A stretch of DNA of 64,000 nucleotides from positions 1 to 64,000 of the forward strand of contig NZ_JAFEJS010000011.1 in assembly GCF_018555385.1 (NCBI RefSeq), given 5' to 3'. The stretch's first letter is position 1. Each line of letters begins with the position of its first letter. The notes beneath the pieces were generated by a model, which was not told where the DNA came from, did no database searches, and worked only from the letters and a program-made list of their open reading frames with translations. Shown one piece after another: positions 1-9,700 of this stretch. Position numbers and translations under genes: made by a program. This DNA comes from Bifidobacterium santillanense (GTDB lineage Bacteria; Actinomycetota; Actinomycetes; Actinomycetales; Bifidobacteriaceae).

Positions 1-2076
1 GTTGTACTCCACCACGGACGCGGTGTAGTGGTGCGAGCCCGCGTCACGCGCGTTCGGGTTGAACAGACGGTACACGGTCGTGGTGCCGGCCGGAGCCTTA
101 TCATCAACCAACTTCGCCTGAGCAGCCTGCAGCTTAGCCGCAAGAGCACGACCGGCATCAATCTTCTCCTGACCCGGCTTCAGGTTGTTGTAGGCGTTGA
201 ACTCGTCCTCGAGGGAGTAGACGTAGTCGACGTAGGTCTTCCAGGAGGCCTCGGTCTTCGCGTACTTCTCAGCCAGCTTGTAATCAGCGGACTTGTTCGA
301 GAAGTCGGGGGTCCAGTCGGTGGCCTCGGTGGCGCCCTTGAGCGGGAACGCGAAGAACGCGGCCTCGTTGTCGAGCTGCTCGGTCGGAGTCCAGCGGGCG
401 ACCAAGGTGTCGTTGTCGGCGATGGCGGCGCCCTTGGTGGTGCCGGTGTACCAGTAGCCGTCGGACAGGTTGGCCTTCACGTTGCTCGTGGCGGACTGGT
501 ACCAACCGGCGAAGGTGAAGCCGGAGCGGGTCGGGGTCTCGACCACGTCCTGCCACTTCTGACCGTCGGTCAGGGTCGCGTACGCGTAGTGCGTGCCGTT
601 CTTGAAGTCGCCGCCGTTGCCGTTGAGCTTCACAGCGGACACGCCGGCCCACTGGGCGTAGACCTCGGTGTCGGCCTTCACCACGGAGATCGGGGCGTCG
701 TCCTTCACGGAGGCCCAGCCCTTGACGGTGCGGGACGTGTAGGTGTTGTGAGCCTTGTCGGCCGCGGTCTGGAAGTAGTCCTCGACGCCGGTCGGGGCGT
801 TAATCTTGCTGCCCTTCGTCACGAAGTCGATGGCCTGACCCTTGGCGGCGTAGACGCCGGAGGTCGGGTTGGCCCACAGGGCGGTGAAGTAGTTGTAGTT
901 GTAGACGACCTGAGAGATGTTCTCCTTGTCCCAGCCGGCGTACACGGTGACCGTGCGCTTGGCCTTATTGGCACCCGGCAGGTTCTCGACGGCGGTGTTG
1001 AAGTCGACGTCCTTGCCGTCCGCGTACCAGCCGGTGAACTCACGGTCCCACTTGGCCGGGTCGTTCGGCTTAACAATCTTAGAGCCCGCGGCCACGTTCA
1101 CCTTGGTGGTGTCGTAGGAGACAGCGTCACCGTCAACGAGGGAGTTCGCGTCCTGGAACTTGTAGGTGACGGTCCAGTTCTTGTCGCCAAACTCGCCGAA
1201 GCCGTACAGGGTCAGGTCAGCCGCGCCGTAGTTGACGTTGCTGTTCTCGACATCGGCGCCGAAGTTGTAGGCGGAGGAGTTGCCCTTATCGGCGCTCCAC
1301 TGGTCCACGTCCTTCAGGTACTCAGTGGTGGAGCCGGAGACTCCGTCCCAAGCGGGGACACGGAAGGCCGGGAACGGGTTGCCCGCCAGCGTGTAGCGCG
1401 TGTAGTCGGCGGTGGAGTCGCTCACGTGGAACTTCACCACGCTCAGGTTCTCCTGGTCCTGCGGGCCGGCGTAGGACTCGTACACCGCGTACAGCTTCGT
1501 GTCCGCGGAGATGGCCTGGGTCGTGTAGAAGTCGTTGTTGTCCTGCGCGGTCGACAGCTTCCAGCCCACGAACTTCTTGCCGGACGGCTTGGCGGAGTCT
1601 GCGGCCGCCTCGGCGCCGGACTTCGCGTAGGTCTCGGCGTCCAGAGCGGCGCCGGACTTCACGTCGGCCTGGCCAAGGACGGACGTGCCGTCCTCGTTGT
1701 AGAAGGTCACAACATGAGCGGCGGCGTACTGCGCATACAGCTTGGTGTCGCCCTTGATGGCAATCTTGCCGTCGGCGACCTTGTTCTTACCCGCCAGATC
1801 ATAGGAGTAGCCGGTCAGGACCTTGTTGTCGATGCCGGAGTACGGATCGGTCAGCTGATCCAGATCGAACGCCTTGCCGTACGTGTAACGCTTGGAAGCA
1901 CCCCAGTAGGCGCTGGCCGCCGGGGCATCAGCCTTGAAGACCTTCACATCGAAGGACGGCGACGCCGAATAGGTGGCCGCGTTGGCGGTGCTGGCGGCGA
2001 CGCCCATGGTCGCGAGCATCGCGACGGAGGCCAGGCCGGCGAGCGGCGCGCGCCACTTGCTAGTATTTCCTGTCAT
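1..2076 (-). CDS. Secreted InlB-type repeat protein with start of DUF5648-like domain (3' end off window)
   Basis: Only the first 692 codons are present; the reading frame stays open to base 1, so the C-terminus lies outside. The start is ATG at 2076, preceded by a purine-rich AGAAAGG site. Residues 1-33 form a signal peptide (basic start, hydrophobic core, ending ANA-A). The body contains at least four beta-grasp-like InlB/Listeria-Bacteroides repeats, recognisable by F-x-GW endings such as FVGWKLS, FTGWYADG and FAGWYQS, each followed by a strand ending in LYA-Y or VYAGW. Close to the left edge the motif TTVYRLFNPN followed by HHYTA begins a DUF5648-like repeat, the same C-terminal module as in the proteins at 23122, 24570, 27855 and 29420. 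It is probably an exported surface or adhesion protein. No ligand can be inferred. Domain assignment is by motif recognition; the family label is confident, the function is not. Confidence 0.85.
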   Translation of the reverse strand, partial: MTGNTSKWRAPLAGLASVAMLATMGVAASTANAATYSASPSFDVKVFKADAPAASAYWGASKRYTYGKAFDLDQLTDPYSGIDNKVLTGYSYDLAGKNKVADGKIAIKGDTKLYAQYAAAHVVTFYNEDGTSVLGQADVKSGAALDAETYAKSGAEAAADSAKPSGKKFVGWKLSTAQDNNDFYTTQAISADTKLYAVYESYAGPQDQENLSVVKFHVSDSTADYTRYTLAGNPFPAFRVPAWDGVSGSTTEYLKDVDQWSADKGNSSAYNFGADVENSNVNYGAADLTLYGFGEFGDKNWTVTYKFQDANSLVDGDAVSYDTTKVNVAAGSKIVKPNDPAKWDREFTGWYADGKDVDFNTAVENLPGANKAKRTVTVYAGWDKENISQVVYNYNYFTALWANPTSGVYAAKGQAIDFVTKGSKINAPTGVEDYFQTAADKAHNTYTSRTVKGWASVKDDAPISVVKADTEVYAQWAGVSAVKLNGNGGDFKNGTHYAYATLTDGQKWQDVVETPTRSGFTFAGWYQSATSNVKANLSDGYWYTGTTKGAAIADNDTLVARWTPTEQLDNEAAFFAFPLKGATEATDWTPDFSNKSADYKLAEKYAKTEASWKTYVDYVYSLEDEFNAYNNLKPGQEKIDAGRALAAKLQAAQAKLVDDKAPAGTTTVYRLFNPNARDAGSHHYTASVVEYN

Positions 2077-2157
2077 CTTCAGGAACCTTTCTTTTAGGGC
2101 TATGGGTTCCGAATCCGGCAACATCTGAAAATGCTGGCAAGCGGCAATGAAACCGCA

Positions 2158-3438
2158 CTATCGCACACGTTTGGACACGATGGCGGCGGTTCGTTCGGCG
2201 TCGACGGCGTCGGCGACCTGCGTCAGTCGCTCCGGGAACAGGAATCCGTAGATGTCCAGCGTGAGGCTGGCGGAGGTGTGCCCCATCTGCCGCTGGAGGA
2301 TCTTCACGTCCGCGCCTGCCCGAATGGCGATGGCCGCATAGGAGTGTCTGAGGCTGTGCGGGGTCAGCCCCTCGATGTCCTGCAACTGCGCGATGTCCAC
2401 GGCCTTGTGCCAGATGCGTCTTCGCCAGTTGTGGTCGTTGATGTGTCCGCCGCGAACGGCCCGGAACACGTACGCAGTGTCGGGCTGCCCCTTGCTGAGT
2501 TCCCGCAACGGTTTCGTCAGGAACTTCGGGAACGCCACGGTGCGCGGATGCCCCGATTTCGGTGGGCCGAGCTGCTGTTTCTTCGCGCCGTTCTTCCACG
2601 TTCGTCGTACGCGGATCTGCCGTTTCGCGAAGTCGATGTCGCCCACCTGCAGTGCGAACGTCTCATTGATTCTGGTGCCCACGTAGCTCTGGAACAGGAT
2701 GATGGTGGCGTCCACCGGCCGGCCGACGATTTCGGCGGCTCGGGCGAGCGCCTCGATTTCGTGGATATTAAGGAATACGAGGTCCTTGTACTCCGGTTTG
2801 GGAATCTCGACCTCACGCGCGGGATTCTCCATGAGGAACCGGACCCTCACCGCGTAGTCGAGCACCCCGGCGAACACGACTTTGACGATGCTCTTCACGC
2901 TGCGTGGGGACAGCGGCTTGGGTTTGCGGTTGTAGTGCAGTCCCACGGGGTATGTTCCGGTGGACAGTTCCGACACCCATCGTGCGATGTCGTCGTGGGT
3001 GATTGACCCTATCGGTACATCGGTCCATTTGGGTATGACGTAGACCCGCATCTCGCACTCGTAGCGTGCGCGGACGCCCTCGCTGACGTTGTTCTTCGAT
3101 CTCAGCCACATGCCGGCCACATCCTGGAATTTGCGTTTCGCGTCGTTCGGATTGGCGTACTTGCCGCGTCGCACGTCGTCCTCCATGGATACGCGGAACG
3201 CCTCGGCGTCCGCGAGTTTGGCGAACGCCTTCGAGTGTTGCCGTCGTGCGCCGCTCTCCAGCGTGTACCAGCGGCAGCGCCAACGTTTGCCGTGTCCGTA
3301 GCGGGAGGTTCTCCATTGCTCCGGGACCTGCGCGTTCAACGGGTTCCCGGACGCGGAGAGCGATCGTTTCGCCGCAGCCGAAGCCGGGACGCCATTGTCT
3401 TTCTTCAGCCAGAGATCATCGATCCAAACATGAGCCAT
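2158..3438 (-). CDS. Tyrosine-type site-specific recombinase (phage-like integrase)
   Basis: A 426-aa tyrosine recombinase. The C-terminal catalytic domain has the Arg of GTRINE (about residue 233), the H-x-x-R motif in HSLRHSYA, the later His of MGHTSA and the nucleophile Tyr in LDIYGFLF. The middle region (roughly residues 90-190) looks like the SAM-like core-binding domain, and a basic N-terminus is typical of arm-binding integrases. I chose ATG 3438 (MAHVWIDD) because the frame further upstream runs antisense through rmlA. The family integrates phages and genomic islands, usually at tRNA genes. No tRNA, excisionase or clear att repeat is visible nearby, so the gene could be an island remnant or belong to an element left of the window. 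It lies at the junction between a surface-protein gene and the polysaccharide locus, a place where strain-specific DNA often inserts. Confidence 0.9.
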   Translation of the reverse strand: MAHVWIDDLWLKKDNGVPASAAAKRSLSASGNPLNAQVPEQWRTSRYGHGKRWRCRWYTLESGARRQHSKAFAKLADAEAFRVSMEDDVRRGKYANPNDAKRKFQDVAGMWLRSKNNVSEGVRARYECEMRVYVIPKWTDVPIGSITHDDIARWVSELSTGTYPVGLHYNRKPKPLSPRSVKSIVKVVFAGVLDYAVRVRFLMENPAREVEIPKPEYKDLVFLNIHEIEALARAAEIVGRPVDATIILFQSYVGTRINETFALQVGDIDFAKRQIRVRRTWKNGAKKQQLGPPKSGHPRTVAFPKFLTKPLRELSKGQPDTAYVFRAVRGGHINDHNWRRRIWHKAVDIAQLQDIEGLTPHSLRHSYAAIAIRAGADVKILQRQMGHTSASLTLDIYGFLFPERLTQVADAVDAERTAAIVSKRVR

Positions 3439-3633
3439 GCATGTATGGTAGCGTTCCCAAACGTCAAGGACGAGAACGTCCGGCGACGCTCTCCGGACAC
3501 GATGGGAACACGATGCAGCGGAGTCGCGGCGAAGGCGGAAACGGCCATCCGAACAGGAAAAATGTGCGGATGGAAGCATGAACGTTGTATGAAGAGACGC
3601 GTGGCCGTGTTCGCTCCCCGACCGGCCGAACGC

Positions 3634-3708
3634 TAGTATGGATTCCGTTATCCGGAAAATCGCAGAAAGAATCACGAACTCCGACGTTTCGTCGGAGGAA
3701 AGGGCGTT
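3634..3708 (+). promoter_or_regulatory. rmlA leader: candidate -10 box and hairpin over the ribosome binding site
   Basis: TAGTAT at 3634-3639 is a candidate -10 element, giving a leader of about 60 nt. Immediately before rmlA a perfect 7-bp hairpin is formed by CTCCGAC (3679-3685) and GTCGGAG (3691-3697) with loop GTTTC. The right arm overlaps the start of the purine-rich site GGAGGAAAGG (3694-3703) that should act as the ribosome binding site of the ATG at 3709. The hairpin could therefore limit translation. Hairpin and overlap are seen; a regulatory role is inference. Confidence 0.5.
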
Positions 3709-4602
3709 ATGAAAGGCATTATCCTCGCCGGCGGTTCGGGCACGAGGCTGTACCCGCTGACCACGGTCACTTCGAAGCAGCTGCTCCCCGTCTACGACAA
3801 GCCGATGATCTACTACCCGCTGAGCGTGCTCATGATGGCCGGCATCCGCGACATCCTGATCATCTCCACGCCGCATGACCTGCCGAACTTCGAGCGTCTG
3901 CTCGGCGACGGCTCCCAGTACGGCGTGAACTTCAGCTACAAGGTGCAGCCCAGCCCGGACGGTCTGGCGCAGGCGTTCATCCTCGGCGAGGAGTTCATCG
4001 CGGGGGAGCCGTGCGCGCTGGTGCTCGGCGACAACATCTTCTACGGCAACGGTCTCGGCAAGACGCTGCGCAAGGCCGCCGCCGTGGAGCACGGCGCCAC
4101 CGTCTTCGGCTACTACGTCGACGATCCCGAGCGCTACGGCGTGGTCGAGTTCGACAAGAACAAGAAGGCCATCTCCATCGTCGAGAAGCCGGAGCATCCT
4201 GCCAGCAACTACGCGGTGACGGGTCTGTACTTCTACGACGAGCGCGTCACCGAGTTCGCGAAGGCGGTCAGGCCGTCCGCGCGAGGCGAGCTCGAGATCA
4301 CCGACCTCAACAAGATGTACCTCGAGGACGGCACGCTCAACGTCCAGACGCTCGGCCGCGGCTACGCGTGGCTGGACACCGGCACGATGGACTCGCTGTA
4401 CGAGGCGGGCGAGTTCGTGCGCACCGTACAGCGCGCGCAGGGCCTGCCGATCGCCGTCGCGGAGGAGATCGCCTACGAGAACGGCTGGATCACCCGCGAC
4501 GAGCTCATGGAAGCGGCCGTCAAGTACGGCAAGAGCCCGTACGGCAAGCATCTCAAGGATGTCGCCGAGGACCGCATCATCGCCAAGCCCAAGGACGCCT
4601 GA
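3709..4602 (+). CDS. rmlA: Glucose-1-phosphate thymidylyltransferase
   Basis: A 297-aa enzyme that couples dTTP and glucose-1-phosphate to dTDP-glucose, the first step of dTDP-L-rhamnose synthesis in the cytosol. The N-terminus has the nucleotidyltransferase signature [11 protein letters not shown] (residues 8-18), followed by [20 protein letters not shown]. Further motifs are LGDNIFYG and the late [10 protein letters not shown]. Length matches the usual RmlA (about 290 aa), so it is complete. The ATG at 3709 follows GGAGGAAAGG at good spacing. It is the first gene of the plus-strand polysaccharide block and is separated from the ABC exporter genes by a hairpin at 4612-4638. The remaining rhamnose genes (rmlB, rmlCD) lie 6 kb downstream behind the exporter and a large glycosyltransferase. 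Confidence 0.97.
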   Translation: MKGIILAGGSGTRLYPLTTVTSKQLLPVYDKPMIYYPLSVLMMAGIRDILIISTPHDLPNFERLLGDGSQYGVNFSYKVQPSPDGLAQAFILGEEFIAGEPCALVLGDNIFYGNGLGKTLRKAAAVEHGATVFGYYVDDPERYGVVEFDKNKKAISIVEKPEHPASNYAVTGLYFYDERVTEFAKAVRPSARGELEITDLNKMYLEDGTLNVQTLGRGYAWLDTGTMDSLYEAGEFVRTVQRAQGLPIAVAEEIAYENGWITRDELMEAAVKYGKSPYGKHLKDVAEDRIIAKPKDA

Positions 4603-4611
4603 CGCCGTTCG

Positions 4612-4638
4612 ACTCCCACCCTTCTCGAGGGTGGGAGT
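4612..4638 (+). terminator. Hairpin after rmlA
   Basis: ACTCCCACCCT (4612-4622) pairs perfectly with AGGGTGGGAGT (4628-4638) around a 5-nt loop. There is no long T-run after it, so it may be a weak terminator or attenuator between rmlA and the exporter genes. Confidence 0.6.
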
Positions 4639-4680
4639 ACTATTGACGCGTTTATGACGCGAGGAGACCTAGGAGCCCTA

Positions 4681-5505
4681 GTGATTATTAAGGAAATCTT
4701 CACCAAGAAGAACAGGCTGTTGCTCAAGGCGATGGTCAGCACCGATTTCAAGCTGCGCTACCAGCAGTCGGTGCTCGGATACATCTGGTCCGTGCTCAAG
4801 CCGTTGATGCTGTTCGCCATCATGTACGTGGTGTTCATCCGATTCCTGCGGTTCGGCGCGGACGTGCCGCACTTCGCGGTGGCGCTGCTGCTGGGCATCA
4901 TCATGTGGAACTTCTTCAACGAGACCACCACCGGCGGCATGATGTCCATCGTGGGCCACGGCGACCTGCTGCGGAAGATCTACTTCCAGAAGCACATCGT
5001 CGTCATCGCCTCCTCGATGAGCGCGTTGATCAATTTCGGCTTCAACTTCATCGTGGTGATCCTGTTCTGCATGCTCAACGGGGTCATGCCCACGGCCTCG
5101 TGGCTGCTGATCGTCCCGATCCTCATCGAGGAGTATCTGCTGGCTCTGGGCATCGCGTTCTTCCTCGCCGCCGTATACGTGAACCTGCGAGACCTGAACC
5201 CGATCTGGGAGGTCGTCATGCAGGCGGGCTTCTACGGCACCCCGATCATCTACCCGATCAGCATGATCTCCAGCAGGGCCGGCGAGTGGGGCCTGCTCAT
5301 CGCCAAGCTCGATCTCGCCCTGAACCCGATGGCGCAGATCGTGCAGGACGCGCGCCATGTGATGATCGCCCCCGAGAACCCCACCATCTGGGAGTGGGTG
5401 AAGTTCCCCGTCTCGCTGTGGCCGGTGGTGTTCAGCTTCCTGGTCTTCCTCGGCGGATTCCACTACTTCACCGTCAAGTCCAAGCATTTCGCAGAGTTGG
5501 TGTGA
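4681..5505 (+). CDS. ABC-2 type polysaccharide export permease (Wzm/TagG-like)
   Basis: An integral membrane protein of about 274 aa with six hydrophobic segments, arranged as in the ABC-2 permeases that export O-antigens, teichoic acids and capsules. The N-terminal amphipathic stretch (FKLRYQQSVLGYIWSVLKP) just before the first membrane helix is characteristic of the Wzm/TagG/RfbD family. GTG 4681 is preferred because AGGAG at 4671-4675 is ideally placed; an in-frame ATG at 4654 lacks a good site. The stop codon lies 4 nt before the start of the ATPase gene, so the two are translationally coupled and form one transporter. Expected role: moving a lipid-linked glycan, probably rhamnose-containing given the neighbours, across the membrane. 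Confidence 0.92.
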   Translation: MIIKEIFTKKNRLLLKAMVSTDFKLRYQQSVLGYIWSVLKPLMLFAIMYVVFIRFLRFGADVPHFAVALLLGIIMWNFFNETTTGGMMSIVGHGDLLRKIYFQKHIVVIASSMSALINFGFNFIVVILFCMLNGVMPTASWLLIVPILIEEYLLALGIAFFLAAVYVNLRDLNPIWEVVMQAGFYGTPIIYPISMISSRAGEWGLLIAKLDLALNPMAQIVQDARHVMIAPENPTIWEWVKFPVSLWPVVFSFLVFLGGFHYFTVKSKHFAELV

Positions 5506-5509
5506 GACC

Positions 5510-6748
5510 GTGAGCAATAACAACGACACCGTGACCAAGAAGACGCAGAACGAAATCAAGAAGCCGGTCGGCACCGCCCTGAAGGTCAGGGGGGTGTCGA
5601 AGAGCTTCAAGCTCCCCACGGAACGTGCCGGAAGCCTGAAGAACGCCATCTTCAACTGGATCCGCGGCATTCGCGGGTACCGTGTGCAGCACGTGCTCAA
5701 GGACATCTCCTTCGACATCGCCAAGGGCGAGTTCTTCGGCATCGTCGGCAAGAACGGCTCCGGCAAATCCACTCTGCTGAAGCTGATCTCCCAGATCTAC
5801 ACGCCGGATTCCGGCACCATCGAGGTCGACGGCAAGCTCGTGCCGTTCATCGAGCTCGGCGTCGGCTTCAACCCGGAGCTGACCGGCCGCGAGAACGTCT
5901 ACCTCAACGGCGCCATGCTCGGCTTCACGAACGACGAGATCGACGCCATGTACGACGACATCGTCGAGTTCGCCGAGCTCGGCGATTTCATGGAGCAGAA
6001 GCTCAAGAACTATTCCAGCGGCATGCAGGTCCGTCTCGCGTTCTCCGTGGCCATCAAGTCCCAGGGCGACATCCTCGTGCTCGACGAGGTGCTCGCCGTC
6101 GGCGACGAGGCGTTCCAGAAGAAGTGCCAGGACTACTTCTTCGAGGCCAAGCGCCAGAAGAAGACGGTCATCCTGGTCACGCACTCCATGCCCGACGTCC
6201 GCCGATACTGCGACCGCGCGATGTTCATCCAGGATGGGCGCATCTCCAAGATCGGCGATCCGGACGAGATCGCCGACGCGTACTCCGATTCGTTCCTCCC
6301 GCCCAAGCAGGTGGTCGAGGAGGAGACGACCGAGAAGAAGCGCGAGATCGTCGTGCTGGACGATATGCGTCTGCTGGTGAACGGTGATACCCAGAAGTTC
6401 CTCGCCGAAAGCGAGGACTTCGATCTCGTGCTGGACCTCGACTGCGACAGGGACCTTCTGGCCAAGAATCTGTTCGTGGACATCTACGACGGGCGCAATG
6501 TGCCGGTTCTGTCCGTGCCGCTCTCCGACAACGACGACGACACGATCTCCGCGGGCAAGCATGAGGTCTCCCTGCATGTCAGGAACGTGCTGGCCTTCGG
6601 CGACTACCGCATCAACTGCGCGCTGCAGAACGACTCCGATCGCATCATGATCCGCGAGAACGCGCTGCGGTTCCACATCAAGGGCACCGCCATGCCGGTC
6701 ATGTCGGTCGTCAACCCGCAGGAAGCCGTTACCATCACCGTCGACTGA
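5510..6748 (+). CDS. ABC transporter ATPase for polysaccharide export (Wzt/TagH-like) with C-terminal domain
   Basis: A 412-aa ATPase partnering the permease just upstream. Walker A is GKNGSGKST (residues 80-88), the ABC signature is YSSGMQVRLAF, Walker B is ILVLDEVLAVGD and the switch His lies in LVTHSM. Residues about 260-412 form an extra beta-rich domain after the nucleotide-binding domain, resembling the Wzt C-terminal carbohydrate-binding domain that in Gram-negative systems recognises the glycan end before export. That resemblance is by position and strand pattern only. The start is GTG 5510. It is followed after 23 nt by the large glycosyltransferase with its own AGGAG site, so exporter and transferase are probably one transcription unit. 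Confidence 0.92.
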   Translation: MSNNNDTVTKKTQNEIKKPVGTALKVRGVSKSFKLPTERAGSLKNAIFNWIRGIRGYRVQHVLKDISFDIAKGEFFGIVGKNGSGKSTLLKLISQIYTPDSGTIEVDGKLVPFIELGVGFNPELTGRENVYLNGAMLGFTNDEIDAMYDDIVEFAELGDFMEQKLKNYSSGMQVRLAFSVAIKSQGDILVLDEVLAVGDEAFQKKCQDYFFEAKRQKKTVILVTHSMPDVRRYCDRAMFIQDGRISKIGDPDEIADAYSDSFLPPKQVVEEETTEKKREIVVLDDMRLLVNGDTQKFLAESEDFDLVLDLDCDRDLLAKNLFVDIYDGRNVPVLSVPLSDNDDDTISAGKHEVSLHVRNVLAFGDYRINCALQNDSDRIMIRENALRFHIKGTAMPVMSVVNPQEAVTITVD

Positions 6749-6771
6749 CGGAACATACGAGGAGCATCACT

Positions 6772-9700
6772 ATGTACACGGTGTTGGGCAATCGCTCATA
6801 TCAGGTATCCATCGAAACCGTCGAGGAGACGGTGATCGGTTCGGACAAGCGCATCGTCGTCACCGGATGGGCGGTCGACAAGCTGCGCAACCGTGCGCTG
6901 GACCTGTCCATCAAGGCGCGCAACGGACATCTGACCCGTCAGGTGAGGCCTGACGTCACGCCGGTTTTCGGTCTGGACCCGAGGGAGCGGTCCGGATTCA
7001 GCATCACGATTCCCGCCGGGGACCATGTGTTCATCATGGGATGCGAGACGCCCGGCGGCACCATCGCCAGGAAGGTGGACCTGAACCGTGTCCGTAGGGA
7101 GCTGCATTCGGAATTCGTGCGCAAGCGCATGCGCCAGATGTCCTTCTACCTCTCCCACGCGTGGACGAAGCAGGGAGCCAAGGCCCTGTACGGGGCGGTG
7201 AAGCGCCGCTTCGTCAAGCAGCAGAGCTTCTACGAGCGCTGGATCGCCAACAACGAGACCATGACCAAGGACGAGGCGGCTTCGCAGATTGCCGGATTCC
7301 AGCGCAGGCCGCTGATCTCCATCGTCACCCCGGTCTACAACGTGGACGAGGTCTGGCTGCGCAAGTTCGTCGAATCCGTGCAGAACCAGTGGTACGACAA
7401 CTGGGAGCTGTGCCTGGCCGACGACCATTCCCCGGCCAAGCACGTCAAGCCGCTGCTCGAGGAACTCGCCAAGCAGGATCCGCGCATCAAGGTCACCTTC
7501 CGTTCCGAGAACGGGCGCATCGCCAAGGCCACCAACTCCGCCATCGAACTGGCCACCGGCGACTACGTCGGGTTCATGGACAACGACGACGAGCTGGCCC
7601 CGCAGGCTCTGTTCGAGGTCGTCAAGGCACTCAACGACGACCCGCAGATCGACTTCGTCTACACGGACGAGGACAAGATCAACGAGCACGGCACCCGTTT
7701 CGACCCGTTCTTCAAGCCCGATTGGTCTCCCGACCTGCTGCTGGGCCACAACTACATCACTCACTTCGTGGTGGTCTCCAAGCCGCTGCTCGACACCGTC
7801 GGCGCCCTGCGCAGCGAATACGACGGCAGCCAGGACTACGACTTCGTGCTGCGCGCCACTGAACAGGCGCGGAAGGTCCACCACATCCCGCAGATGCTGT
7901 ACCACTGGCGTACGCTCGCCAGTTCCGTCGCCGGAGACCCGCGCAGCAAGATGTATGCGTACGAGGCCGGTCGCGCCGCGATCGAGGCCGCGCTGCAGCG
8001 TCGCGGCATCACGGGCAACGTGCGCATGCTGGACAATCTCGGCACCTACAAGATCGACTACACGTTCGATCTGCCGTCCGTCGTCGTCATCGCGGCCGGC
8101 TACAACAAGGCCCAGTTCCAGAAGCTCCAGGACTCCGCCGATTACCCGTCGGTCCGATTCGTCCGGATCGAGGATGGCGACGAGGCGACCCGGGCCGCCG
8201 CCGACGCGGACGAGACGCTGGCCGTGTTCCTCGACGGTATGATGCCGCAGGACAAGCAGTGGCTCAGGGAGATGGTGAACTACTCCCACAACCAGGGTAT
8301 CGCCGTGGTCGGCGGCAAGATCTTCGACTCTCGTCACCGGGTGGTCAACGTCGGCGTGACCCTTCGTGCCTTGAGGAGCGGCAAGCCGTTCGAGATGCGC
8401 GGCGCGTGGGACGAGGGCATCGGCTACTACTTCCGTGACCTGCTGCCGAGGGACATGTTCGCCGTCACCGAGGACTGCATGCTGGTCACGCGCAAGGAGT
8501 TCGTCGACATGGGCGGCTTCAACAGCCAGCTCAAGCCGGGGCTGCGCGGCATCGACTACTGCGTTCGCGTGCGCGAGCAGTCCGGCCGCGCCGCCTTGTG
8601 GCAGCCGTACTCGGTGTTCACCGATCTCAAGCACGATCATCTGACCATCGACGGCGCCGACGCGGTGAAGTACATCAACTCCCGCCGCAACCTCGCCGAT
8701 CCGTTCGCCTCGGTGTGCTTCCCCGCCGACTACTCCAAGCAGGAGGGCATCAAGTACGTGTTGGACCGCGTGGAGACCCGCAACGGCGGCACCACGGTGC
8801 TCGTCACGGGTTGGGCGGCCGACCTGCACGGTAACGAGGAAGTCGACATCACGCTGCGTGAGACGCCGGACGCCACGCTGGAGCGTCTCGAACGCATCGT
8901 CCGTCTGGACGTGAACCTCGAGAATCCAGTGCCGGGAGATTCGGTCCTCGGATTCAAGGCCGAGATCGCGCTGCACGGCAATCCCAAGCGCGCCGCCAAG
9001 GGACTGGCGCTGGTGTTCACCACACCCACGGACCACAAGGAAGCGAAGCTCAACGTGCGCACCTCCCCGGTGCTCGAGGGACTGGCGTCCTTCTTCCACA
9101 AGGTCGCTCTGCTCCGGCACCCCCGCGCCACCGGCAAGCGCCTGATCGAGAAGTACTGGTCGCCGAGGTGGCAGAAGCAGGCGTACCAGAAGCTCATCAA
9201 GCGCACCGAACAGTACAATCCGGCCGATGTGCGCAGGCAGATCGACGGCTTCTCCTACAAGCCGCTGATTTCTCTGCTGGTGCCGGTCTACAACGTGGAC
9301 CCGCAGTGGCTCGAGAAGTGCGTGGACTCCGTCATCGGCCAGTACTACGACAACTGGGAGCTGTGCCTCGCCGACGATTGCTCCACCGACGAGCGCGTCC
9401 GTCCGAAGCTGACGGAGATCGCCAATCGCGATTCCCGCATCCGTCTGGTCTTCCGCGACAAGAACGGCCACATCTCCCGCGCCACGAATTCCGCCTTGGC
9501 GATCGCCGACGGCGAATTCGTCGGTCTGCTGGACAACGACGACGAACTGGCGCCGCAGGCCCTGTTCGAAGTCGTCAAGGCGCTCAACGAGAACCCGGAG
9601 ACCGACCTCATCTACAGCGACGAGGACAAGGAGGACGAGGAGGGCAACCGCTTCGATCCCCACTTCAAGCCGAACTACTCCCCGGACCTGCTGCTGAGCA

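Noticed and set aside
28-2097. 689-codon open frame on the plus strand
   Set aside because: It is the antisense shadow of the InlB-repeat gene. Its composition (Val/Gly/Leu/Arg-rich without domains) and lack of a signal contrast with the clear signal peptide and repeats on the minus strand.
3439-4551. N-terminal extension of the integrase frame
   Set aside because: The frame runs through rmlA in antisense. The integrase similarity starts at MAHVWIDD (3438).
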